Of a stretch of DNA of 64,000 bases, positions 49,162 to 58,173 are shown in pieces. Position numbers and translations under genes: made by a program. Below the pieces are notes generated by a model. The model saw only the letters and a program-made list of their open reading frames with translations. It was not told where the DNA came from and made no database searches. Origin of the DNA: Methanocorpusculum petauri (GTDB lineage: Archaea > Halobacteriota > Methanomicrobia > Methanomicrobiales > Methanocorpusculaceae); contig NZ_JAPTGB010000004.1 of assembly GCF_026891975.1 (NCBI RefSeq), positions 1-64,000 on the forward strand, given 5' to 3'. Numbering within the stretch: position 1 is the stretch's first letter; the number at the start of each line of letters is the position of its first letter.

Positions 49162-49815
49162 ATGGAATCTGATGAGTATCTTTCCCTGAGTGGAATCCTC
49201 CACTTTGCTTTTTGCCGGCGACGCTGGGCATTGGTTCATATCGAACAGCTGTGGGAAGAAAATACATTAACGTTTTCCGGAAAACTTCTGCATAAAAATG
49301 CTGATGATCCCGCCTATGTTGAGCTGCGTGGAGACACGCTGATCACTCGTGCTGTTCCTGTGGTTTCCCATCGTTTGAAAGTGTATGGGGTTGCGGATGT
49401 AGTGGAGTATCATCGGAATTCAGATGGAATCTCTCTGGTAAACCGAGCGGGTACCTGGCAGCCAGTTCCGGTGGAATACAAATCCGGGAAGAAAAATATG
49501 TTTCATGCGGATGAGGTTCAGCTTTGTTGTCAGGCAATGTGTCTGGAAGAGATGCTACAGACAGAAATTTCAGCGGGATGCCTGTACTATGGAAAAAACC
49601 GGAGACGTGTTGAGGTTGTGTTCGATGAGGAACTCCGAGAACGGGTTGTCTGCCTTCTTGATGAGATGTATGTACTTCTCACATCCGGGATAACTCCTCC
49701 CGCAACGCCCGGTTCGTACTGTGTCAGCTGTTCCCTTGTTCATCTCTGTATGCCGGATATGTCTGTCCGAAGGAAGTCTGTTGAATCTTATCTGAATACG
49801 GCTCTTCGATCATGA
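49162..49815 (+). CDS. cas4: Cas4, Fe-S nuclease for spacer trimming
   Basis: The protein has 217 residues from ATG 49162 (TTG 49147 would overlap cas7 more). C18 (FAFCRRR) and a cluster near the end (YCVSCSLVHLC) give the four [4Fe-4S] Cys. VPVEYKSGK carries the RecB-type Glu-x-Lys. HADEVQLCCQAMCLEE is the QhXXY-like region. Cas4 sets PAM and length of prespacers with Cas1-Cas2. It overlaps cas1 by 4 bases. Confidence 0.93.
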   Translation: MESDEYLSLSGILHFAFCRRRWALVHIEQLWEENTLTFSGKLLHKNADDPAYVELRGDTLITRAVPVVSHRLKVYGVADVVEYHRNSDGISLVNRAGTWQPVPVEYKSGKKNMFHADEVQLCCQAMCLEEMLQTEISAGCLYYGKNRRRVEVVFDEELRERVVCLLDEMYVLLTSGITPPATPGSYCVSCSLVHLCMPDMSVRRKSVESYLNTALRS

Positions 49816-50843
49816 GAAAACTTCGCAATGTTCTCTATGTTACCAATCCCCAGTCCTATTTGTCCAGAGATGGGGAAAATGTTGTAATTACTGTTGAAAA
49901 TACCATCTTGGCCCGTGTTCCGATTCATAATCTGGAAGGAATTGTCTGTTTCGGGTTTATGGGGGCGAGTCCCGGGTTGATGGCGCTCTGTTGTGAGCGG
50001 GACGTGGGGATGTCATTTGTGTCTCTGTACGGGAAATTTCTTGCCCGTGTCGGGGGTGGTGTTTCCGGGAATGTTCTGCTCCGAAAAAAACAGTATGTTC
50101 TTTCTGATGATGAGGAGGGAGCTGCCAAAATTGCCGAGTGGATAATCTTGGGTAAACTTGCAAACTGCCGGAGTGTGTTGTTGCGGTTTTCCCGGGATCA
50201 TGCAGAGATGGTGTCAGCTGATTTTCAGAAAAATCTGGTGAGAATTACCGAGGGAATTGAACAACTGAGAGAAAGTCAGCTGACATTGAATGAACTGAGG
50301 GGTATGGAAGGCATGCTTTCCCGCCATTATTTTTCAGTATTTGATGATCTGATTCTTTCCCGCGAGGGAGATTTTTCGTTTGAATGCCGAAGTCGCCGTC
50401 CTCCGTTAAACCGGGTGAATGCTCTGCTTTCGTTTGTATATATGCTGATTGCTGCGGATTGTGCGTCTGCTCTGGAGTCAGTGGGCTTGGATCCGCAGGT
50501 GGGATTTCTGCATCGGGTGCGGCCTGGAAGACCTGGTCTTGCTCTGGATCTGATGGAGGAGTTCCGTCCGTATCTGGGAGACAGGTTTGTCCTGAGTCTG
50601 ATTAACAATCGTATGGTGACCGTGAAGGATTTTGTGGTTCAGGAAAATGGTGCGGTTTTTCTGACGGATGACGGACGCAGAAAGATTTTGCAGGAATGGC
50701 AGAAGAGAAAATCCGAAGAGGTAATGCATGGATATCTTGAGGAGAAGGTTGCGTTGGGATTGCTTCCCTATGCTCAGGCGATGCTGCTTGCCCGATATCT
50801 GCGGGGAGATATTGATGGATATCCGCCGTTTATCATGAGGTGA
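49812..50843 (+). CDS. cas1: Cas1, CRISPR integrase
   Basis: The protein has 343 residues. Expected metal ligands are E166 (ELRGMEGML), H234 (VGFLHRVR) and E249 (ALDLMEEF), in the order normal for Cas1. N-terminal beta domain RKLRNVLYVTNPQSYLSRDG. Forms a complex with Cas2 and inserts new spacers at the leader end. Start overlaps cas4 by 4 bases. Confidence 0.97.
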   Translation: MRKLRNVLYVTNPQSYLSRDGENVVITVENTILARVPIHNLEGIVCFGFMGASPGLMALCCERDVGMSFVSLYGKFLARVGGGVSGNVLLRKKQYVLSDDEEGAAKIAEWIILGKLANCRSVLLRFSRDHAEMVSADFQKNLVRITEGIEQLRESQLTLNELRGMEGMLSRHYFSVFDDLILSREGDFSFECRSRRPPLNRVNALLSFVYMLIAADCASALESVGLDPQVGFLHRVRPGRPGLALDLMEEFRPYLGDRFVLSLINNRMVTVKDFVVQENGAVFLTDDGRRKILQEWQKRKSEEVMHGYLEEKVALGLLPYAQAMLLARYLRGDIDGYPPFIMR

Positions 50844-50846
50844 CGT

Positions 50847-51137
50847 ATGTTTGTTGTGGTTACCTATGATGTAAATACAGAAAGTCCGGAAGGACGAAGA
50901 AGACTGCGACGGGTTGCGCGTGTGTGTAAGAATTATGGGACCCGTGTTCAGAATTCGGTGTTTGAGTGTGTGGTTGATTCTGTACAGTTACTGCAGATGA
51001 AAGCAGAGATTCTGAGTGTTATAGATGTGGTAACAGATAGTGTCCGGTATTATAATATGGGGAATGAAGGCCGGAGAAGAGTAGAACATGTGGGAGCGAA
51101 ACCGGCGTTGAATGTGGATGAACCGTTGATCTTTTGA
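50847..51137 (+). CDS. cas2: Cas2, spacer acquisition subunit
   Basis: The protein has 96 residues, starting MFVVVTYDVNTESPEGRRR with the ferredoxin-like fold and conserved Asp9. NYGTRVQNSVFECVVDSVQL is the dimer strand. Scaffold of the Cas1-Cas2 integrase. Three bases after cas1; last gene of the row. Confidence 0.97.
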   Translation: MFVVVTYDVNTESPEGRRRLRRVARVCKNYGTRVQNSVFECVVDSVQLLQMKAEILSVIDVVTDSVRYYNMGNEGRRRVEHVGAKPALNVDEPLIF

Positions 51138-51541
51138 ATTGGGAGGAGTGTCAGGATTCTTGGATCACTATTCTTACTCATCCCGTATCACCGGGTAATG
51201 AGATAATTTACGAAAATTTATTCTGCTTTTTCCCAAAAATCTCTAAAATCCGCAAAAATGCGGTTCACTGGTCACCATTCACTCATCCACTCCCCCCAAA
51301 AAACGATACCCCCGCAAAAAAAATTCCCGCACACTCTCACAACACAATAACAGTGCTCCGCAGTACTCTCTTGTTGCATTCTTATTTAACTAATAGTATA
51401 TAAAGAAACGGACTGTCCAAAAAAGAAAAGTTCCCCCTCACCCCTCCATCTCAGAATAAACAGACAATGACCAGTAACCAGTGACCGCAACATCCCGAAA
51501 AAAACACCAACAACCCCAAAAAACCAAAAAAAAAAGAAATC
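51138..51541. other. gene-free gap between convergent cas2 and uvrC
   Basis: No gene supported. It contains a small hairpin CCGCA-AAAA-TGCGG (51250-51263), and an A-run (about 51525-51536) just beyond the uvrC stop that is a T-run on the minus strand, a likely terminator for uvrC. Confidence 0.55.
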
Positions 51542-53119
51542 CTACTTCCCCACCACCCGCTTCTTTCGCAGCAGCCGGTTATACGTAATCGCAAACCTAT
51601 GCGCCTCATCCCGGATCTCCTGCAAATACATATTCGCCCGCGTCTTCTTCCCGAACGGCAGCGGAAACGGAACACCCGACACAAACACCTCCTCCTCACT
51701 CTTCGCCAGCGAAATCACCGGCACCGAAACCTCCAGCTCATCCAGAACCCGCTTCGCTGACGACAACTGCCCCTTCCCCCCGTCGATCAGAATCAGATCC
51801 GGCAGCTCCTTCTCCTCCGCCACCAGCCGCGAATACCGCCGCCGCACCACCTCCGCCATCGACGCAAAATCATCGATGCCATCGACGGTCTTAATCCGGA
51901 ACCGCCGGTAATTCCGCTTATCCGGCCGCCCGTTCCGGAACTGCACCATAGATGCAACCGTATCCGTCCCCGACAGATGCGAAATATCAAAACACTCCAC
52001 CACCCGCGGCGCATCCGCCAGATGCAGCGCCCGCCTCAGCTCCTCCACCCGAATCTCATCTCCGAAATGCACCGTCTCAATATTCTTCCGGGCAAGCTCC
52101 AGCAGCTTTGCCTTCTCCCCCTGCTTCGGCACCGTAACAACCACCTTCCGCCCCGCAACCGACCCCAGATACCCCGCCAGACCCGCATCCACCACCTCCG
52201 GCACAATCACCTCACGGGGCGCTGCATGCTCCGAATAATACTGCAACAAAAACTCCTCGAAAAACCCCGCCGACTCCTCAAAAATAAACTCCTCCCGACC
52301 GCCGAGCGTTCCTTGATACACATGAAACACCATCAGGTACACCGTGCCCTCAGCAGCAATAAAATGAATCACATCCTCATCATAATCCTTCTGCCGCGAC
52401 ACACACTGCCTTCCTGCAAGATGCGTCACCGCCGTAATCACATCCCGGCACCGCATCGCCGCCTCGAACTCCATCGCCGCCGAATACCGGTTCATCTCCT
52501 CCGTAAGCGTAGCCACCAGCTCCGCAGTCCTCCCCTTCAGCACCGCCTCCGCCTGCCCGCACTGGCGGGCGTACTCCTCCGCACGCACCTTCCCCGCACA
52601 CGGCCCCGTACAGTTCCCGATATGAAACCGCAGACACGGCCGCATGTTCCTCGGCATATTCTTACATGACCGGAGCCGGAACGTCTTCTTCACCACCGTC
52701 AGCACATAATCCCGCTCCTTCCCCGACACAAACGGCCCGAAAAACTGCCCCGCACCCTTCGCTTTGCGGGCAATCGTAATCCGGGGAAACTCCTCCTTCG
52801 TCAGCTCAATATACGCATAACTCTTCGCATCCCGCAGATCAATATTGTACTTCGGCTGATGGCGCTTAATGAGACTGTTCTCCAGAAGATACGCCTCCTC
52901 ATCCGTCCCCGTAACAATATACTCCACATCCGCAATCGTCTGCACCAGCTTCTGTGTTTTCGGATCATGATCCCGCTTCTGAAAATACGATGAAACCCGC
53001 TTCCGCAGATCCTTCGCCTTCCCCACATAAATGATCGTCCCCGCCGCATCCTTGTACAGATAACAGCCCGGACTATGGGGGATATCCGCAAGAGAAAACG
53101 GAACGGACACAACTGCCAT
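51542..53119 (-). CDS. uvrC: UvrC, excinuclease subunit C
   Basis: The protein has 525 residues. GIY-YIG domain: SPGCYLYKDAAGTIIYVGKA with KDLRKRVSSYF. UVR motif in YSAAMEFEAAMRCRDVI (about 200-225). The RNase H-like C-terminal nuclease has VVECFDISHLSGTDTVASMV and LILIDGGKGQLSSA. It makes both cuts beside damage marked by UvrAB. It ends at DEAHRFAITYNRLLRKKR, lacking the terminal helix-hairpin-helix pair of E. coli UvrC, as in other short homologues. Confidence 0.95.
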   Translation of the reverse strand: MAVVSVPFSLADIPHSPGCYLYKDAAGTIIYVGKAKDLRKRVSSYFQKRDHDPKTQKLVQTIADVEYIVTGTDEEAYLLENSLIKRHQPKYNIDLRDAKSYAYIELTKEEFPRITIARKAKGAGQFFGPFVSGKERDYVLTVVKKTFRLRSCKNMPRNMRPCLRFHIGNCTGPCAGKVRAEEYARQCGQAEAVLKGRTAELVATLTEEMNRYSAAMEFEAAMRCRDVITAVTHLAGRQCVSRQKDYDEDVIHFIAAEGTVYLMVFHVYQGTLGGREEFIFEESAGFFEEFLLQYYSEHAAPREVIVPEVVDAGLAGYLGSVAGRKVVVTVPKQGEKAKLLELARKNIETVHFGDEIRVEELRRALHLADAPRVVECFDISHLSGTDTVASMVQFRNGRPDKRNYRRFRIKTVDGIDDFASMAEVVRRRYSRLVAEEKELPDLILIDGGKGQLSSAKRVLDELEVSVPVISLAKSEEEVFVSGVPFPLPFGKKTRANMYLQEIRDEAHRFAITYNRLLRKKRVVGK

Positions 53120-53464
53120 ATATGCTATACCTATGCGGCGGCAGAAAGTAAATAGTCAATCCTTTCTGCAAAATCCTCCGGGCCATCCGGTGCGCGTCCC
53201 AATCACGATTATACATCAGGGATACATCCGGCATCATCTCCCGCATTGTCCCCTGCATACATCCCGGCATAATGACAGACCCGGACACTGGTATCTCATA
53301 TATAGATATGTATACTGACATGGTAAAACGAAAAATTTTGTATTAAATGTATCTGATGTTGCCAAAATTTTGCAAAAATTTGTCACCATTGATACGGTTT
53401 TATTACGCGGGGGGCAATAGTTCTGCATACAACACACGTTGTATCAACCCACAGGTGAATATTT
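53120..53464. other. gap with divergent promoters of uvrC and the decarboxylase
   Basis: No gene supported. ATATATAGATATGTATAC (53299-53316) is the best TATA-like candidate for the decarboxylase. A second AT-rich block lies at 53330-53350. Confidence 0.45.
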
Positions 53465-55732
53465 ATGGAACCAACAGACACCCTGTCCGTCCTGATAATC
53501 GGGGCCGACACAAAATCCGGCAGTGCCTTCGCACACAATATGCAGGCACTCATCGATCATCTGAAAAGCGACGACATGCACGTCATCAGCGTTGACAGCT
53601 TTGAAGGCCTCAAAGACGGCTTCATCGCAAACGGCGCAATGGCTGACTGTGTCCTCATTGACTGGCATGCACAGAGTGCCAGAGAACTGATCAAACGCAT
53701 TCGCGAACAGAACAAATACGTCAGCATCTTCCTCCTCACCGAGCCGGGAGATCTCTCCAAACTCCCGGTCGAAATATTCTCCGCCATCGATGAGTACGCC
53801 TGGATTCTCGGCGACACTCCCGAGTTCATTGCAGGAAGGATCAAATCCGCCGCCCGGAAATACCGCAAAGCAATTCTTCCGCCAATGTTTGGTGCACTCA
53901 TGGACTTCTCCGAAGACTTCGAGTACTCCTGGCATACCCCCGGTCACACCGCAGGAACCGCGTTCCTCAAGTCTCCGATCGGCAAACTCTTCTACGAATT
54001 TTACGGCGAACAGACCTTCCGTTCCGACCTCTCCATCTCGGTCGGCGAACTCGGCAGTCTGCTTGACCACTCAGGGCCGATCGGTGAGGCGGAACAGTAC
54101 GCCGCAAAAGTATTCGGGTCTGACATGACCTTCTTTGTCACGAACGGAACTTCCACCTCCAACCGTGTCGTGCAGGGTGCACTCGTCGCCCCGGACGAGA
54201 TCGTCTTTGTGGACCGGAACTGTCACAAATCCCTGGAACAGGCGTTTACCCTTGACCACGGCATTCCTGTCTATATGGTGCCGACCAGAAACCGGTACGG
54301 TATTCTCGGTCCCATTCCGCAGCATGAAATGGAACCGGAAACGCTTGCAAAGAAACTTGCCGACCACCCGCTGGCATCCAAAGCACAGAACCAGACTCCG
54401 GCAGCCGCGGTCGTCACCAACTCAACCTACGACGGTGTCTGTTATGATGCAGTCCATTCCGAAGAACTGCTGGGACAGACCGTGAACACCATCCACTACG
54501 ACGAAGCCTGGTACGGTTACGCAAAGTTCAACCCCATGTATGCAGGCCGGTTCGGCATGCACGAGGACGACCGTCCGGCGGGCGACCGCCCGACGGTGAT
54601 CACCACTCAGTCCACCCACAAACTGCTTGCTGCTCTTTCCCAGGCATCGATGATCCATATCAAGAACGGCAAACACCCGCTTGATCACGCTCTCTTCAAC
54701 GAAGCGTTCATGATGCATGCATCCACCTCTCCGCAGTACGGCATCATTGCATCCCTTGACGTCTCTTCCAAGATGATGGACATGGGCGGCAGTGCCCTCA
54801 TGCAGGAGTCCATCGACGAGGCAATTCACTTCCGTCAGATGATGGCACGTGCCTGTGGTGAACTGGACCTCTGCAAACCCGGCGACTGGTGGTTCCATGC
54901 CTGGCAGCCCGACACGGTTACCATGCCCGATGGAAAGAAAGTTCCGTTTGCAGACGCCGACCCGGAGGTTCTTGCCCACAATCCGAGCTGCTGGATGCTC
55001 CGTCCCGGAGAAGTCTGGCACGGGTTCCCGGACATGTCCGAGAACTGGGCAATGCTGGATCCGATCAAAGTCACGGTTCTTACTCCGGGCATGAACGATG
55101 ACGGAACCCACGCAGAGTTTGGTATTCCGGCAGCAGTTGTACTCGCCTATCTTGACACGAAAGGAATCATCAACGAAAAGTCAGGCGACTACAATATTTT
55201 GTTCCTGTTCTCGATGGGTGTCACGAAAGGAAAGTGGGGAACGCTCATGTCTGCACTCTTCGACTTCAAGACACTGTTCGACAAAAACACGCCGCTTGAA
55301 GAGGTTCTGCCGGATCTCGTCAAGGCATATCCGAACCGCTACAGCGGTATGACACTGCCGGAACTGGCAAAAGAGATGCACCAGTACATCAAATCCACCC
55401 GCCAGACCCAGCTTGCCAACGAGGCCTGTGCGGTAATGCCGACTCCGGTCATGAAACCGGCAGATGCCTATCGTTACATCGTCAAAGGTCAGGTTGAACA
55501 CGTCCCGGTTGACAAAATGGCTAACCGTATTGTTGCAACGGGTGTCGTTCCGTACCCGCCGGGAATCCCCATGCTGATGCCGGGTGAAAATGCCGGTAAG
55601 GCTGACGGCCCGATCCTGATGTACCTGAAGACTCTGCAGGAGTTTGATCGGAAGTTCCCCGGATTCGCCCACGACACGCACGGTGTTGAGGAAATTGACG
55701 GAACCTACTATGTGTACTGTTTAAAGGAGTAA
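53465..55732 (+). CDS. Orn/Lys/Arg decarboxylase (PLP, class I, AdiA/CadA-like)
   Basis: The protein has 755 residues. A receiver-like wing domain (about 1-125, VLIIGADTKSGSAFAHNM), then the PLP fold. PLP-lysine K386 lies in TTQSTHKLLAAL. YSWHTPGHTAGTAF and TNGTSTSNRVVQGAL are typical. The C-terminal domain is complete. It removes CO2 from arginine, lysine or ornithine; overall length and wing domain fit inducible acid-resistance enzymes. The substrate cannot be named from sequence by eye. A transporter gene starts 6 bases after its stop. Confidence 0.9.
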   Translation: MEPTDTLSVLIIGADTKSGSAFAHNMQALIDHLKSDDMHVISVDSFEGLKDGFIANGAMADCVLIDWHAQSARELIKRIREQNKYVSIFLLTEPGDLSKLPVEIFSAIDEYAWILGDTPEFIAGRIKSAARKYRKAILPPMFGALMDFSEDFEYSWHTPGHTAGTAFLKSPIGKLFYEFYGEQTFRSDLSISVGELGSLLDHSGPIGEAEQYAAKVFGSDMTFFVTNGTSTSNRVVQGALVAPDEIVFVDRNCHKSLEQAFTLDHGIPVYMVPTRNRYGILGPIPQHEMEPETLAKKLADHPLASKAQNQTPAAAVVTNSTYDGVCYDAVHSEELLGQTVNTIHYDEAWYGYAKFNPMYAGRFGMHEDDRPAGDRPTVITTQSTHKLLAALSQASMIHIKNGKHPLDHALFNEAFMMHASTSPQYGIIASLDVSSKMMDMGGSALMQESIDEAIHFRQMMARACGELDLCKPGDWWFHAWQPDTVTMPDGKKVPFADADPEVLAHNPSCWMLRPGEVWHGFPDMSENWAMLDPIKVTVLTPGMNDDGTHAEFGIPAAVVLAYLDTKGIINEKSGDYNILFLFSMGVTKGKWGTLMSALFDFKTLFDKNTPLEEVLPDLVKAYPNRYSGMTLPELAKEMHQYIKSTRQTQLANEACAVMPTPVMKPADAYRYIVKGQVEHVPVDKMANRIVATGVVPYPPGIPMLMPGENAGKADGPILMYLKTLQEFDRKFPGFAHDTHGVEEIDGTYYVYCLKE

Positions 55733-55738
55733 ATTTTC

Positions 55739-57244
55739 ATGACTGATTCGCCAGCTGCCGCGGGGACTTCCTCCGGAAGTGCCCCGGCAAAAAAACTGAG
55801 TTCCAACAAGAAGCTCGGAATCATCTCCCTTGCAATGATCAACGTCGCCGCAGTGTTAAGTCTGCGGAACTTCCCGACGATGGCCATGGAAGGATGGGGA
55901 ATGATCTTCTGGTACGTACTGTTTACGGTATGTTTCCTGATTCCGACCGCTCTGGTTGCTGCCGAACTCGCCTCCACCTGGCCGAAAGCCGGAGGTATTT
56001 ACGCATGGGTGAAGGAAGCCTTCCCCGGAGACGGAAGTTTCATTACCATCTGGTGTTCCTGGGTGAATAATCTGGTATGGTTCCCGACGGTGGTTTCGTT
56101 CTTTGCGGCGACACTTGCCTATGCGGTTCTTGCGCCGACGCTTGGCAATAACCACATCTACATGGCAATCGCTATGCTTGCCTGCTACTGGGGTGTCACA
56201 CTCTTCAACTTCTACAGCTCGACGAAGAACTCGACACTGCTGTCCACGGTTGGTACCTTCCTCGGCTCGCTGATTCCGATCGCAATCATTGTGGTACTGA
56301 TGATCATCTGGCTTGCGATGGGTAATCCGAATGCACTTGGAGCACCGACGGTTGATAATATGCTTCCGTCGATGAACATGAGTACTATCACGTTTGCGGC
56401 AAGTATGATCCTCGTGTTTGCCGGTATGGAAATGGCCGGATATCATGCCCGTGAAACGGAGAATCCGCGGCGGGATTATCCGATTGCAATGTTCATTGCA
56501 GCGGCGGTTATTTGTATCATGTCGATCCTCGGAACCCTTGCGGTCGGTGTGGTGATTCCGGCTGAGGAGATCAGTCTGAACGCAGGTATTGTCCAGACGT
56601 TCCTGTCGATGTTCACCCACATGCATGTGGAGTGGCTGGTTATTCCGGTTGCCATTATGCTTGCGATCGGTATTATCGCCCAGCTCTCGACCTGGGTTGT
56701 CGGTCCTGCAAAGGGTATGCTGCCTGCGGCAATGACGGGTGATCTTCCGCCAATCTTCCGCAAGACCAACAAGTACGGCATGCCGCTCGGTGTTCTGGTT
56801 GTTCAGGGTATCATCTCGTCGGCATTTGCGGTTGCGATGATTGCGATTCCGTCCATCAATGAAGGATACTGGATTCTGACGGCAATTACCTCGCTGATCA
56901 ATGCAGTGATGTACATGTTCATGTTCGCCGCGTTCATCAAGCTGCGGAAGACCAAGCCGGATGTCAAACGTCCCTACAAACTGCCGGGCGGCAAGGTCGG
57001 CATGTGGATCGTGGGCGGTGTTGCCCTGATTACTTTGTTCTTCGCCTTCGGTGTGGGACTTCTGCCGGAGACGAACGGTGCAAGTTTTGGCATGACGCAG
57101 ACGATCCTGTATGTGATTGGTATGCTGGTTTCCGTGCTTGTGATCATTCTCCTGCCGCCGATTATTCTGCGGAAGCTGAAGAAGCCGTCCTGGAAACCGA
57201 GCGATGAGGAGTACAAGGCATGGCTTGCAGAAGATCCTGAGTGA
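55739..57244 (+). CDS. APC amino-acid antiporter (GadC/AdiC-like)
   Basis: The protein has 501 residues with about 12 helices. KKLGIISLAMINVAAVLSLRNFP, ELASTWPKAGGIYAWVKEAF and the helix GMEMAGYHARETENPRRDYP belong to the APC group, nearest to glutamate/GABA antiporters. It likely swaps substrate in for decarboxylated amine out; the decarboxylase is in the same operon. The C-terminal cytoplasmic tail is short. A T-run at 57258-57266 follows the stop. Confidence 0.88.
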   Translation: MTDSPAAAGTSSGSAPAKKLSSNKKLGIISLAMINVAAVLSLRNFPTMAMEGWGMIFWYVLFTVCFLIPTALVAAELASTWPKAGGIYAWVKEAFPGDGSFITIWCSWVNNLVWFPTVVSFFAATLAYAVLAPTLGNNHIYMAIAMLACYWGVTLFNFYSSTKNSTLLSTVGTFLGSLIPIAIIVVLMIIWLAMGNPNALGAPTVDNMLPSMNMSTITFAASMILVFAGMEMAGYHARETENPRRDYPIAMFIAAAVICIMSILGTLAVGVVIPAEEISLNAGIVQTFLSMFTHMHVEWLVIPVAIMLAIGIIAQLSTWVVGPAKGMLPAAMTGDLPPIFRKTNKYGMPLGVLVVQGIISSAFAVAMIAIPSINEGYWILTAITSLINAVMYMFMFAAFIKLRKTKPDVKRPYKLPGGKVGMWIVGGVALITLFFAFGVGLLPETNGASFGMTQTILYVIGMLVSVLVIILLPPIILRKLKKPSWKPSDEEYKAWLAEDPE

Positions 57245-57255
57245 TCTTCTCGTTC

Positions 57256-57268
57256 TCTTTTTTTTTGG
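57256..57268 (+). terminator. oligo-T terminator of the decarboxylase operon
   Basis: A run of nine or more T bases starts about 14 bases after the antiporter stop, as for archaeal RNA polymerase terminators. Confidence 0.65.
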
Positions 57269-57342
57269 CGTCCGGAACTTTCGGAAGTTCGGATTATTTT
57301 TATGAGTAAATGCGATACAAAAAAAATATTTGAAAAAAAGTT

Positions 57343-58047
57343 TCAGAGCGGGAACGTGACACTTTTGTCGCCGACAATTGTTCCGCCAAACTCACCATCA
57401 AGCAGTGCCCGGCAGATCAGCGACGGGTCGCGGCCGTCAATTACGACGAGCGGAATGCCGGAACGTTCGGTGATCTTTGCGGCGACCAGATCGATGACCA
57501 TATTGCTGCCGGCACAGAGTTTTTCCTTCATGATTAAGTCGATGAGTGCCTGCGGTCCGAGTGTGTCGTATTTGACGGCTGCCGGATCTTTTTTCGGGTC
57601 GGCCGAGTAAATTCCGTCGATTGCGGTCATATTGATCATCATCGATGCGCAGGTTTCCTCCGCAAGGACTGCGGCAACCGCGTCGGTGGTCTGGCCGGGC
57701 GTGACTCCGCCCATCACGACGATTTTTCCGGTCAGGGCGAACTCCTTTGCGTCCAGATAGGACTCGGCGACCCGCGGATATGCGTACTCGCCAAGGGCTG
57801 CAATCAGGAGTTTTGCGTTGATACGGGTGATGAGAATACCGAACTCGTCCGACGATGCTTCGTCAAGTCCGATATCGCGGCACACAGTGATATACCTGCG
57901 GGCTTCCCCTCCCCCGCCGACCACGGCAAATACCTGATGTCCGGCTTTGACCAGCGTTTTCAGTGCATCCGCCCACTCCATCAGCCGATGAGTGTCAAGT
58001 GTTGGTACAAGAACCGATCCTCCCACAGAGATTACAACCCGCGTCAT
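57343..58047 (-). CDS. pyrH: uridylate kinase (UMP kinase, archaeal type)
   Basis: The protein has 234 residues. The amino-acid-kinase fold starts MTRVVISVGGSVLVP. VVGGGGEARRYITV, MGGVTPGQTTDAVAAVLAEE and the TAIDGIYSADPKKDP region give nucleotide and UMP contacts. It makes UDP from UMP. Monocistronic, convergent with the antiporter gene. Confidence 0.92.
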   Translation of the reverse strand: MTRVVISVGGSVLVPTLDTHRLMEWADALKTLVKAGHQVFAVVGGGGEARRYITVCRDIGLDEASSDEFGILITRINAKLLIAALGEYAYPRVAESYLDAKEFALTGKIVVMGGVTPGQTTDAVAAVLAEETCASMMINMTAIDGIYSADPKKDPAAVKYDTLGPQALIDLIMKEKLCAGSNMVIDLVAAKITERSGIPLVVIDGRDPSLICRALLDGEFGGTIVGDKSVTFPL

Positions 58048-58173
58048 GAAAATTCCTTATCTATTTGTTCGGTCTTTGCATATATGTTCTATTGGGTTAC
58101 CGTTTATCTTCCCGCCAAACGGACGCGGGATCGGACAAAGAATGTTTTCGGAAAAAAAAGAATTTTTTAAGGA

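Noticed and set aside
51134-51403. 89-codon frame after cas2
   Set aside because: No domain, odd composition, and it begins inside the cas2 stop region without a separate ribosome site.
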